Source: Hemicentrotus pulcherrimus
Lineage: Eukaryota; Echinodermata; Echinoidea; Camarodonta; Strongylocentrotidae
DNA: 16,832 nucleotides
Direction of reading: 5' to 3'
Assembly: GCA_003118195.1 (NCBI GenBank)
Contig: BEXV01003238.1
Location: 11,566 to 28,397, forward strand
The position numbers and the translations under genes are program-made. Shown one piece after another: positions 1 through 9,359 of this stretch. Position 1 is the first letter of the stretch. The number at the start of each line of letters is the position of its first letter. A model generated the notes under the pieces. The model saw only the letters and a program-made list of their open reading frames with translations. It searched no databases and was not told where the DNA came from.

Positions 1-587
1 TTGGTAATCTGCTATTCTGTTGGTTCAAAGACCATTAAGGACAAGGCATTGTTGAGTCTTCCTGATTATTGATCCAGAGGCTTTTGATCGTTTCAAAGCA
101 CTGCTTGTGTAGTAGGTTACTGTAAGTAATTGAAAAGAGGTTGCTTTTGATATGACATTCAAACGATTGTGGTTGCGGTCCATACAATCAATATCTACTG
201 TTTGCTTGGTGTATGGACATATTGCTTGAATTATTTCTACAATTGAAGTCATGTGGAATTCCACTTTGGATTCATTTTAAGATACTTTTTAACTTATTGA
301 GGACTGTTTTGGAACATATTCAGAGATTCTTGAATGGAAGTGCGTTCTAATGCCTTATGGCTTGGAACTTGTTGTTTATATTGACTATTCATGGAAGTAT
401 TTTAAGTAGGTATTGGAGGTTATCTGGAGTAACGAAAGTACAATAAGTTGTCAACTCTGACATGTCTAAGCTTGAGCTGGATATAGACTGGATAAGAACT
501 GATTAGCGATTGCAAGGCTTCTATTTCATTGCCATGTGTGGCATATGTTGAGTGATTTTCAAATAAGTCAAAGACAGAAGACGAAAC
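1..587. other. Upstream flank of the candidate first exon; possible 5' UTR or promoter
   Basis: I see no recognisable coding sequence here. The reading frame that enters the ATG at 588 has stops at 549-551 and 564-566, so coding cannot extend far to the left in that frame. Several short ATG-led frames occur. I could not pick out a TATA box, initiator or CpG island with confidence. If 588-611 is a true first coding exon, part of this stretch is the 5' untranslated region and core promoter; that is inference. Confidence 0.3.
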
Positions 588-611
588 ATGGCTGTTTATC
601 AAGACAGTAGG
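588..611 (+). CDS. Candidate first coding exon of the coiled-coil gene (MAVYQDSR)
   Basis: An ATG in a strong eukaryotic start context (AAACATGGC: A at -3, G at +4) opens eight codons, MAVYQDSR, and is followed at once by a consensus splice donor (AGG|GTAAGT). An in-frame TAA 24 bases upstream closes the frame, which fits a true start. The donor is phase 0, matching the phase-0 acceptor of the first confirmed exon at 10086, so joining them keeps the frame. Intron 1 would then be about 9.5 kb. I found no other convincing exon between them, but very short exons could be missed. A chance ATG plus a chance donor in AT-rich DNA is the main alternative; the true start may lie left of the window or elsewhere in the long intron. 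Confidence 0.42.
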
Positions 612-1199
612 GTAAGTATATATGAATATCAATGTGACAATGGTTTGTGTTTTTAAATTGACATTTTTTTAATTGAATTTGAAACTGAAATTCACATTTA
701 TGTCCTTTTAACTATTCGTAATGCAGAGAGATCAGTGTCAGTAACTAATTTAGAAAATAAGGGGGCGAACATGGAATTAAGCATTGCTTCTGTTTGGAAC
801 GCCCATTACAAAAAAAAAACAAGTTACTGTAGGAACATTTTTATATGGTACATAAATTTTATAATGAGACCGAACACATCCAAGCTGTAATTCATTCATA
901 CGGGTATTGTTTTTGTAATTATTTTATTTGATCAGTAAAGAAAATTTGAGCTTTGACAACTGTGTTATAAAGAGCTAGGGGCAAAACAAAATCAAAATAT
1001 ATATTTGTAGTCACACAGTGTTTAAATTTGAACACTTTTTCTTTTTAAGGTTTACCTTAAGATTTTTTTGTTGTTTGTTTTTTGTTTTTTTGAGGCCGCC
1101 ATCCTTGTCAAGCTTTGCTTATGATTGCGGTCTCCTGCACTTTTCCAATTGAAAAGTTCGGATAATACTTTAAATTTATGATTATATGTTAAAGAAATA
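612..1199. other. AT-rich non-coding stretch
   Basis: No credible exon is visible. It contains A- and T-homopolymer runs (about 810-819, 1065-1091) and many stops in all frames. A short lysine-rich open frame on the minus strand at 1052-1267 comes from these homopolymers and is not treated as a gene. If 588-611 is exon 1, this is the start of intron 1. Confidence 0.4.
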
Positions 1200-1376
1200 T
1201 TAAGTTTTGTTATTATATGTACATATATTATGTAAAAAAAAAAAACATTATGACATGAAGAAATCATTGTTTGTTTATGTTGTGTTGTACCTTACATTTA
1301 TATGTTCTTTGTTATACTTATTGTTATTTTATATGGAAAAATGCAGAAATAAAATCAAAATCAAATCAAATCAAAT
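1200..1376 (+). mobile_element. Possible 3' tail of a non-LTR retrotransposon, ending in TCAAA repeats
   Basis: A T-rich segment with the style of a LINE 3' UTR leads into ATATGGAAAAATGCAGAAAT and an AATAAAA signal, then ends in about four TCAAA units at 1355-1376. Short 3'-terminal repeats of this kind after an AATAAA-like word are typical of several LINE clades. No ORF remnant is visible upstream, so this would be a severely 5'-truncated copy. No target-site duplication could be fixed by eye. A chance A-rich microsatellite is the alternative. Confidence 0.35.
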
Positions 1377-1760
1377 AATAGTAGACGGCATAGATATTTA
1401 GAATAGAATGTAATGAATAATGATGTGCGTAACAACTCACATGCTAGCTGTATTATATGCACAAAGCAGTTGCATGCACACGTATAATCATCCTGAAAAC
1501 AGAATTTCTTTAGAAGGATGAATTCATGGGGATAGCGCAAATCATTGTCACAGCATGTGGACATACTAAATTTGGTGCCTGTTCTATACAGAGCTATTAC
1601 TAAAGAATTCACAATCCTCTAGTTGAGTATTTAACTGTCACATCTCAGTAAGGAGGAGAAGGGTAAGGTAGGATATTCTAGGGTGTACCTAAAGACTCAA
1701 GTCATAAAGAACAAACAGAATCAGATCACATAATCGGTGTGAGGTTTCAAGCAGCAAAAA
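1377..1760. other. Non-coding stretch with no identified feature
   Basis: I see no exon with paired splice sites. A minus-strand open frame at 1361-1612 has no recognisable protein features and is taken as chance. The sequence is ordinary AT-rich DNA between the possible LINE tail and the minus-strand SINE. Confidence 0.35.
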
Positions 1761-2009
1761 GTATTGCTTTTTATATAGCGCTTTATCTGTCATGCAGTGA
1801 TGCTCATGGTACTTTGACATTATTAAACTGAGCTGCCAAAGTAACTAGCACCAAGCATATCAAGTACCCATTTACACCAGGGTGGGGTGTGGCAAATATA
1901 GATTAATGTCTTGCCAAAGGACATTAGTGCCAGGCTGGGATGGGAACCCTGTACCTTCTGATCTACATGCAGTCTGGTGATTTATCCACTAGACCAGAAC
2001 ATCTCTACT
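1761..2009 (-). mobile_element. tRNA-derived SINE, copy A (minus strand)
   Basis: Read on the minus strand, the element begins near GTAGAGATGT and has a tRNA-like head. An A-box-like TGGTCTAGTGG lies at 1986-1996 and a B-box-like GGTTCCCATCC at 1938-1948, the two halves of a type 2 RNA polymerase III promoter. A body at 1889-1931 is identical at 42 of 43 bases to the plus-strand copy at 14897-14939. It continues into a related CACCCTGGTGTAAAT section and ends in AAAGCGCTATATAA (about 1771-1784), matching the tail of the other copy. The middle-to-tail section has diverged. The tRNA-like part is too altered to be a working tRNA gene. Outer boundaries are approximate, taken where similarity to the second copy stops. 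Confidence 0.8.
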
Positions 2010-2947
2010 TTTATGTGATTGTTTACGTGTACATGAATTGATGTTCAGTTGTATACATTTCTCATTGACATTGTTCATTATTGGACAAAGAGAATTTAAG
2101 GATGTTAAATATGTTGATATGTATTTGAATTTTGTATGTATTACTGTATATTCATTTCATGTAATTTGATTTGTGTACCTTCACAGAATATTGTTTTGCC
2201 CATAGAAGGCTCACATAGTTTAAATAGTATTTGCATAAAAGGTCATAAACTAATCCATGATATGAGATACTTATGTGACAGTTATTGTGGATTTATCTAT
2301 CTTTACTATATATTAATCTTTTCTTTAATACTAATATCACCAGAAAAAGGCAACTCTGTATTTATATAAAATCTTGTAAGAAACTAGGTTTGTCAGTCAG
2401 CTACATGTACATTTATACTGTAAGTATTTAGAGTAAATTCTTGTCTTTATTGACCGGTAAAATGTGGTATTTGATACTTGATAGACATATATAAAGGTAT
2501 TTTATTTTAAAAATTGAGTCAAATCGATTTCTTGCAATTTTGGATTATCTTCAATACACAAGTAATAACAAAATAAAAATCCACTGCAAGCAGGTTACAA
2601 TGAATACTGTACCGTAGTTGAAATTCATTAAGTGTACATGACATGTACTTTCTTTTCATGTGTAACTAATGCCCAGTTGATAGATAATTTTTAAAGAAAT
2701 TATCTTATAAGCTGCTTTAAGATTTGATACGAAATTGCCCATTTATAATTTGACATAAGCAAGAATTGTTCTGTCTCAATGTGATGTGGTATATAGCATC
2801 TTTTAAGAATATACATGCATGTATGTTAAATTTGTAGACTTATTTTAAATCAGGTACAGGTATATTGCACATACTTTTGTATTATGATTCTTAATTAGAT
2901 ATGACCAGATATGTTCACGGGCTTATGATGAGTTTGTGTTGTTAGTT
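2010..2947. other. AT-rich non-coding stretch with small palindromes
   Basis: No exon is supported. Two small inverted repeats stand out. GTACATG-A-CATGTAC at 2634-2648 has 7-bp perfect arms. AGATAATTT at 2682-2690 pairs with AAATTATCT at 2697-2705 around a 6-base loop. An open frame at 2136-2369 is hydrophobic and AT-driven and has no recognisable domain, so I treat it as chance. Confidence 0.35.
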
Positions 2948-3012
2948 TAATGTTTAAAATGAACATTTCCACTATATATTTCATACTATAATGTTTAAAA
3001 TGAACATATCCA
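2948..3012 (+). repeat. Two near-identical 24-bp direct repeats
   Basis: A 24-base word beginning TAATGTTTAAAATGAACAT occurs at 2948-2971 and again at 2989-3012 with one difference (ATTTCCA versus ATATCCA), separated by 17 bases. This looks like a local duplication. There is no third copy, so it is not an array. Confidence 0.75.
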
Positions 3013-3558
3013 GTACTGGTATATTGTTCTTACTATGACAAGGGCTATTTTTAAAAATAATTGTAAAGCAATAACGATGCCCGTGATGGTTTTGAGAATG
3101 TATGTAAAGTGATATGCCTTATTGATCATTATTTTATTATATTTGGGAGACATTTCCCCCTTAAATTTCAGGAGGATAATTTTCTGAAATCATCAATATT
3201 TCTCCTCTTCTTGGGTATTGCCCGTTCTCACTGTCAGAATTATGTTAAAATGTTACATAGGACCATATTTTAGGTATTCATCTTTGTGTGTAAAATATGA
3301 GCCTCTGAAACGATATTACCGGTAGGTACCTGACTACCTGTGCATGCTGTGACCGTATAGGCCCATGGTTATCTCCCCCAGAATATTGTGCACAAGCCTT
3401 CACCAGTCAAACTGACTCATTGATGGAAATGCATACTGCCCTCTATATTTCTTGAATACTACCTAGTAAGCATTCATAAATAGTCTTAGAGGAATGTTTC
3501 TATAAATATCCACAATGTAGTAGCTGAGATAGCTAATTAACAATTGGATACCTTGTGC
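3013..3558. other. Non-coding stretch with no identified feature
   Basis: I see no coding exon, RNA gene or transposon end. The composition is slightly more balanced around 3300-3440 (ACCGGTAGGTACC, CCCATGGTTATC) than in the flanks. Confidence 0.3.
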
Positions 3559-3638
3559 ATCAGGTAGGGTTAGGGTAATAGCTGGGCTGTGGCTATATCA
3601 GGTAGGGTTAGGGTTATAGCTGGGCTGTGGCTATATCA
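3559..3638 (+). repeat. 38-bp tandem duplication carrying telomere-like TAGGGTTAGGGT
   Basis: A 38-base unit occupies 3559-3596 and 3597-3634 with a single A/T difference, followed by the first bases of a third copy (ATCA). Each unit begins ATCAGGTAGGGTTAGGGT, about two registers of the TTAGGG repeat used at telomeres of most animals, and continues through GCTGGGCTGTGGCTAT. It is a small tandem duplication and not a telomere tract. The TTAGGG match may reflect an old interstitial insertion or chance. Confidence 0.85.
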
Positions 3639-4304
3639 AGAAACCTGCCAGTTCTACTGATTCAATAATGCCTATATCCATGCATCTCTCATATTGCTTT
3701 CATAGCTGAGTGGTTCCAAGGCTACCTAGTAGTGCACATCCATTATCATGTCAAGCAATTACACCGATGTTGCCATGGCAGCAGTACACCACTCACAGAT
3801 ATTTGAATAGCATGCATTTGAGTGCTTTGTGTGCCTTGTGTACTGGCTGTACGACAATCCGTGCCATATTCAGTGTGATCACAGTCCAATAAAATCTGCA
3901 AGTATATATTGGTAGCCTACTTGATGATGATGCGCTGTTTAAAAAGGAAATTATAATTTTGATTTGAATAAGCTGCTATTCTAAATTTCAGTGTTTATTT
4001 ATATCTCCAAATTTTTTACTGCAAATGAATCTGAATTCTAAGCTTTATCTGGTCTGTCCTTTAAATATCCCTCTCACTTTCCATTGCATTCACAATAATT
4101 ATCTGTTGATACCTGAACTGGCATGTTCGCAATTGCAAAACTTTTTTTTTTAAGTATCTTGTAGTGGTTGGTACACTTAACTGATGATTCAGATGAAATT
4201 CTATTCACTCTACCCAACAAATCAAAGAATGCCCATATAAACAACATTATATTTGACAATTAATGCCAACAGGAGAAAAATTTGTTCCAGTTAAATGAAT
4301 GCAT
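3639..4304. other. Non-coding stretch with no identified feature
   Basis: No exon with credible splice sites is visible. Short open frames at 3710-3892 (plus) and 4074-4259 (minus) lack recognisable motifs and look like chance. A T run lies at about 4141-4151. The last bases border the decayed LINE fragment. Confidence 0.3.
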
Positions 4305-4665
4305 GATAGCCAGATAGAAACTCTGTGGATGTGGATAATAATGAAAGGAATATTAGTTGGAGGCAGGACAGGGTCACCAACAAAGAAGTGCTGGATAATG
4401 TGAATGCAAAGGAGCTTGAGAAAAACAATCTGGAAATGGAAGGAAAACTGGATACATGTAGGACACATCTTACGAGGGATAACATGCTCAGAGACATCTT
4501 GGAAGGGAAGATAGATGAAAAACAGGGAAAAGGAAGACCAAGATTTGGGAAAGTGTCAGACTTACTAGAGGAATATTATGAAGGAGAAGGCTATATAAAG
4601 ATAGAGAGGGATGAAGAAGGAATTAAAGAAGGCTCTGGTGTGTGGACCTGCTTTTGGCAGAACAC

Positions 4666-4669
<4 letters not shown>
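4305..4669 (+). pseudogene. Decayed 3' end of a LINE (non-LTR retrotransposon) reverse-transcriptase ORF
   Basis: The open stretch 4325-4669 (114 codons, stop TGA) reads like the extreme C-terminus of a LINE ORF2-type polyprotein, downstream of the reverse-transcriptase domain. Landmarks in order are ISWRQDRVTNKEVL near the start, a Leu/Lys-rich middle, LRDILEGKI, the basic motif KGRPR, and a Trp/Cys pair close to the stop. This order (W..RVTNEEVL, then a GH.LR-like segment, then EGK..GKRGRGRPR) is the usual layout of that tail in many animal LINEs. A short matching segment (about 4305-4352, containing LWMWIIMKG) lies in a different frame just upstream, so the copy has at least one frameshift. 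The catalytic reverse transcriptase and endonuclease are absent; the copy is 5'-truncated and inactive. I cannot assign the clade by eye. A host exon is much less likely. Confidence 0.7.

Positions 4670-4700
<31 letters not shown>
4668..4700 (+). repeat. (GA)n microsatellite
   Basis: A perfect 33-base GA tract begins inside the TGA stop of the LINE fragment, so the element's 3' UTR is missing or replaced by the simple repeat. It could have been seeded from a retrotransposon tail or expanded later by slippage. Confidence 0.95.
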
Positions 4701-4701
<1 letters not shown>

Positions 4702-5232
4702 AAGATATTTCTTTTCAAAATGCTTTACCCCCTGCAGAGCACAGTAGAAATCTCTTATTGTTCATTTATAATTTGGTCATATTAGATCAACGGTGGGAAA
4801 GTTTGATGTACAATTCTGTACTCGATGTCTATCAAATTGTGCTTGAAATATTGAGAATTACACTTTTTAGAATCATTTCTCCTCTGTTGTCAGAAGAATG
4901 GAAGCACAGGTATGTACCGGTATAAATTGCAAAGAAATCTGATGAAAAGTTTGGGACCATAACAAAACTTCCATACTAACTCCTAAGCATTAGATGGTTC
5001 AGGCAAAGTCCTATATAGTGGATAATTGCCCCGTTTTGATTGTAAAGAAAGACCACTGATTCAAATTGTATGCACAACTCTTCATTGGTACGTGTTTGCA
5101 TTGAAGAACCAATAGCTGAAGGCCTTTTTAGTGTAGAAACTAGAAAGAAACAATGTATTTAGTTTATGTGACTTCCGGTATTTATGATAATTCTAATACG
5201 GGAATGCATTTTAGTCATTATTTTACAATGTT
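4701..5232. other. Non-coding stretch with no identified feature
   Basis: The open frame that continues through the GA repeat to 4925 is a shadow of the LINE fragment plus chance. I see no exon or element end in this interval. Confidence 0.3.
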
Positions 5233-5278
5233 AGAAAGAGAAGGAGGGAGAGAGAGAGAAAGAGAAGAAAAAAAAAGG
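5233..5278 (+). repeat. 46-bp polypurine tract
   Basis: An uninterrupted run of A and G (GAGAGAGA blocks, GGAGGGAG, then ten A) extends over 46 bases. It is low-complexity DNA with possible triplex potential. No function is implied. Confidence 0.9.
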
Positions 5279-6220
5279 TGGGTTTAAGGAGGGTTATAAG
5301 TTATAATATAGCCTCACATCAGATAGGCTTTACAGATTTTTATCAGATGACAATAATAATCACTAACTTGTTGAGAAGCTTCTTCAGATCCTTATTGAAA
5401 TGTTACTTTTTATAAAGGTCAAACTAGTTATTTGTGAGTAACTGAACATGTATTAAACTAAGCCTAATTTTAAGAGGGTCACCACATTTTGCTCCTAGAA
5501 GCAAGGCAGCAATAAGCAGTTTGCTTGAGGAATGTATCATCTCCTTGAGGTGTGAATTGTGCACATGTTATTTATGCATAAGAGCTAGGTATGTTACCTC
5601 TCATAATCATGACAGCTTTGGTTTGCTTAACCCTTTGAGAGCGAGCCCGCGAAAGCGATTGTTTCCCCTGTGACGGAGCAATTTAGGTTACATCGCCAGT
5701 AATGGAAAATTTGTCGGTNACCTATTTTTAAAATAAATTGGAAACAACTTATATATATAAACCATCAAGAAATTTGTTACCGAACCCTAGAGAAACTAGA
5801 AAAAAATGACAATTAAAATGTAATGCCCATCGTAAAATTGCAGTGTTTGACTCTGCTTGCTTGTCAAATCTACATGTACCCGGTAGTCACTGAAATGCAG
5901 TATTCCAAATGCTAGATTAGAGAGAGGCAGCTAGATTTCCAATACTTTTTCTGAGGATAGACTACCATACAAGGGCCCTTAGATGAATTGGAAGCTTTAT
6001 TGTCAGGACAACCAGATGTGTAATCTAGCTTGTTTGAAGCAACCCTTTTCACTTCTAAACAGTTAGGGGATAAAGAAGCTTCTCAGCTTCTCAGTCAATG
6101 AAATCTTGCAAGGGTCTGCCATAGATAGGCTTGACTGCCCTGGATTTGTTTGCTATTGTGTTAGCACAAAACTCTCCTTGTGTTTGTTGGACTTTTTAGT
6201 CTTCTTGGACTTGAATAGAG
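5279..6220. other. Non-coding stretch; one N and a possible TTAACCC-type transposon end
   Basis: No exon is supported. At 5627-5645 the sequence TTAACCCTTTGAGAGCGAG resembles one end of piggyBac-like elements (TTAA target followed by CCC), and the next 70 bases are richer in CpG than the surroundings. I found no matching inverted end downstream. One undetermined base lies at 5719. Confidence 0.3.
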
Positions 6221-6265
6221 TTTAGACCCACTTGTTGGGTTACCAGAAAACCCATTGGGTCTAAA
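6221..6265. repeat. Inverted repeat able to form a hairpin
   Basis: TTTAGACCCA at 6221-6230 is the exact complement of TGGGTCTAAA at 6256-6265. Inside, TGGGTT and AACCCA form a second complementary pair around an ACCAGA-like loop, with a small asymmetric bulge. It could be the core of a short palindromic element or chance; no flanking duplication is evident. Confidence 0.7.
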
Positions 6266-7368
6266 GTCTGTCTACAAGAATATAGGGCACTTCTTTAGTA
6301 GTGTTTGGTGAGGATTGTATATGCTGGTTTGCAATGCTGTTGTGTATATAGTCACAACAGTACATGTCATCATATTGGATTTGTAATTGGAGTACTCCAG
6401 AGAATTGCAACAGCTGCAGTCGAAGCAGTCGAAACGTCGCAACTCTCGTTTGCTCTCTTTGTGTGACAAAGGTAGCCGATCGACTACTACTCTTAGCTAC
6501 ATGTAGTTTAGTATTTTTGAAGGAGGAAATAGTTTGTATCTTTCACATTCACAAGTGAGTATACATGTGTGTATTATCCAATAGTAAGACCACAGTATAT
6601 TTTGTGTGAATTAGAATATTATTTTTGCAAGCATATATCATTACCGTTATGCATATTTGTAGTGTCCTCAAATATTTGATTTTATTATATACATGTGCTT
6701 TGAGTAAAGTTGAACCAGAATTTTTCTACTAGTAATTCCAGCCAATGAAATTTGTTTATTAATAAATTAAAAAACATTAAAGGTATTACAGGGTTTTGGG
6801 AAATTTTGAAAAATGAGTAGATAGTGATTCTTTACAATTTTGATATATTTGGAAGCCCCTATGGATGTATCAAAAGCACTAGAAATTTTAGCCCCTAAAA
6901 CACCTCTGCTTTCAAGTAAAATTGAAAATAAAGATTTATCGGTGCTCCCGATAAATGTTGATAAATTTCAAAAAGCTCCTATGGCCGTACAATGGTAGCT
7001 GCGACCATGAAAATCTCAGAATATGTAGATGTGGTATATAATTTCCGAACAGGAATAGGTAATCAGTCGATTTTAGTCAATACACTTTGTTTTATATATA
7101 GTTTGATTGATATCTTGACCTTGAGAGGGAGCTATTTAACATAAAGTGGTTATTTACAATTTCATAACTTTAGAGTAGATTTCGACCGTGACAACGATTA
7201 CTGAATATTATAGGATGGCATATGCTTCTTATATGTTCATTTGAACCAAATTCATGACTTGCCATACCAAAACTTACCTTTAAATGAAGAGTACCAAGTA
7301 ATTTGGATCCAGTGAACAGAAAGCAATGGTATTTATTAAAGTGTTTCCAATGATTAACCATGCATGCC
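6266..7368. other. Non-coding stretch with a small perfect hairpin
   Basis: A perfect 9-bp stem (ATTTATCGG at 6934-6942, CCGATAAAT at 6948-6956, loop TGCTC) is the only clear structure. The open frame at 6364-6558 overlaps a CpG-containing patch (GTCGAAGCAGTCGAAACGTCG at about 6419-6439) that looks repeat-like, but I cannot name it. No splice-bounded exon is convincing. Confidence 0.3.
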
Positions 7369-7452
7369 TATATATATGCCTGCATATGTGCCTGCATATA
7401 TGCCTGCATATGTGCCTGCATATATGCCTGCATATATGCCTGCATATATGCA
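7369..7452 (+). repeat. 12-bp minisatellite with a palindromic core
   Basis: About seven tandem copies of the 12-mer ATATATGCCTGC make up the tract, with two copies carrying ATATGTGC in place of ATATATGC. The embedded 10-mer GCATATATGC is its own reverse complement, so each unit junction can pair with itself or its neighbours. Because the period is a multiple of three, it creates a spurious repetitive open frame on the minus strand (about 7280-7574). Confidence 0.93.
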
Positions 7453-8669
7453 TCAAAGTTATTGAAAATTTTGATAAACATCTTTTCACTGGAGACTGTA
7501 TGTGAATGTATGTGTATTGCATGATTTGATGACAATGTAAATTGCTCAGGAATCTGATAAGTGTATATAATCAATGCATGGACAAATCAAAAGAAGATTA
7601 AGGACAATTCTTTGAAGTTTGTGCTTGAAATAAGACAAAAGCCTACATGCACTGGCATTGTTATGTGTTATGGCTGGCTTGGCTGCGGTCCCACCACAGG
7701 TCTTGATGATGCAGCAGGAGCGTCTGTTGACATTGTTCTTTGCTACGCTTCATTTGAGTCAGAAATCAATATCACAGTTGACTTCTACCATTGGTGATGG
7801 ACTTCCTATTCATGCTCTTTACCAGATACATGCATGCACTTCATATTGATGGAGCTCATGTACAGTGTAGGCTGCATGGTACAATAAATGGTTAGAATAG
7901 TTCATTATGTGATTTGGACATTTGCCTCGTATACATAACTCAGTTTTCCAGAAGTGGTATGTACAAATTTGACACCTTCATTAAGATGTTGATGGAGCAA
8001 CTTATCCAATGGGAGATACTGTGTATATTTGATTTAAATGAAAGATTTGACGAATTATGTTATGAGCATCTACTAGTTTCACGTTCACTATATGTACATT
8101 TAGGACTGAAAGCATGTGCGTCAGAATTGTTTGATCTGATGACAGTTTGATCGATTAGTTGAATTTATCATTAATTATAGAATGCTGATGGAGTCTGAAA
8201 CCAGTTTGTATTAAATTTACTTTCCATTCAGACTGCATGAAACCATGGATATCTTTTTCTTCACATGTACACAAAACGTAATTGTGCAGCATATACTTTT
8301 TGTGTGGTAGCCGAAAGAGATATCATTCTTTCCTCATAAATTGATTATGTTTATGTTGTAAATCATATAAAGGTAGTACAATTGGTATTCCGGACCAAGG
8401 TATTCAGAGAAAAACTACAGTTAGCTGCTTTAAAATGTGATTCTTTCTTTGTCATAAATTAACATTTTTGTAGGCTTTTTTTTTTCTCTCTAATTAAAAG
8501 TATCGTTGGCAAAAAATACTGACAGGGGCTGCATTTACATAACAAGCCAAATTAGTTGTTATTTTTCTCACATTCCAATGTTTTGACCAAAAAATGAAAC
8601 TGCATAATCCATCTCTGCATGGAGTGCGCTTTTTGTTAATGCTAGCAGAATTTTTACCTATTTTTTGCA

Positions 8670-8670
<1 letters not shown>
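7453..8670. other. Non-coding stretch; several short open frames of no clear meaning
   Basis: Overlapping plus-strand open frames at 7561-7797 and 7658-7849, and another at 7914-8150, are each under 80 codons with no recognisable domain, no convincing splice sites and no coiled-coil character. The 7640-7800 patch is less AT-rich than its surroundings and could be an old repeat or a small missed exon. Confidence 0.3.

Positions 8671-8705
<35 letters not shown>
8671..8705 (+). repeat. (TA)n microsatellite
   Basis: A perfect 35-base TA run. It lies about 100 bases left of the TTAA-flanked transposon candidate. Length is probably polymorphic. Confidence 0.97.
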
Positions 8706-8708
<3 letters not shown>

Positions 8709-8805
8709 CGATCTCAAAACATTGATAAAAGATACCTGCTTTAGGTTATGTGACTCGATCTCCTCGCTTCCGTGTGATTGCAATTTGCATGTTGAGCAGC
8801 AACAA

Positions 8806-9359
8806 TTAAAGGGATAGTTGAGTTCTGTTGCAGAGGGCGGTACACAAAATATTTTTTTGTGAGATAAGGAAAACTGAGTGTCCATAATATTTGAATGATA
8901 AAATCATCTTTGTTTGATCAAAATCTGTTCAGAGACGGCTGAAATATAACGATTCCTAATACTTGTGTACCACCACAAATATTAAGTATTTGAGAAATTT
9001 GAAAAAAACGTTGACAAAACAAAATAACGCCTTTTACGTCGTATTTCAGCCAATGACGATGTAGGTTTTTTTTGTTGGCATTTTCGTGTGGCTTACTATA
9101 TTACGCACATTCAGCCGGCCCATGTATTGTTATTTTTAATTAAATAATTGATTAACGGTCACCATGTTTTTTTTTAAAGTGGAGCTGAATTGCATGCTCG
9201 TATTGGCTAAATTTCACACATTTGGGGGTCTAAAATTACCTTCATACCAATTTTAGGTTCTAAAAGGGCACTAGAAATGTCATAGATAAAAATAAGACCA
9301 ATAACCATGCACTTTGAAGGCATTTGAGGTCTGAAAACAGAACTCAACTATCCCTTTAA
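8806..9359. mobile_element. Non-autonomous DNA transposon (MITE-like) with TTAA target duplication
   Basis: TTAA at 8806-8809 and TTAA at 9356-9359 flank a 546-bp element. Its ends, AGGGATAGTTGAGTTCTGTT at 8810-8829 and the exact inverse complement at 9336-9355, form 20-bp perfect terminal inverted repeats (24 bp with the TTAA). Similarity between arms stops abruptly after that. The interior is AT-rich with no ORF of note, so the element cannot encode its own transposase. TTAA duplication is the hallmark of the piggyBac superfamily, whose transposase would act in trans, though this end (AGGG) differs from the CCC start common in that group. The identical ends point to fairly recent or constrained mobility. 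It may sit in intron 1 of the coiled-coil gene. Confidence 0.82.

Noticed and set aside
4325..4669. Host gene exon
   Set aside because: The motif order matches a LINE ORF C-terminus, there is a frameshifted segment upstream, and no splice sites bound it.
6364..6558. Cysteine-rich small protein
   Set aside because: Cys residues are not in a known pattern and the region looks repeat-derived; no paired splice sites or homologous motif.
7369..7452. CRISPR-like array
   Set aside because: The 12-bp units abut directly without spacers; it is a minisatellite in eukaryotic DNA.
7280..7574. Repetitive histidine/cysteine/arginine protein on the minus strand
   Set aside because: It is the translation of the 12-bp minisatellite, whose period is a multiple of three.
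7561..7849. Small protein genes in two overlapping plus-strand frames
   Set aside because: No recognisable domain, no start context or splice support, and the two frames compete over the same DNA.
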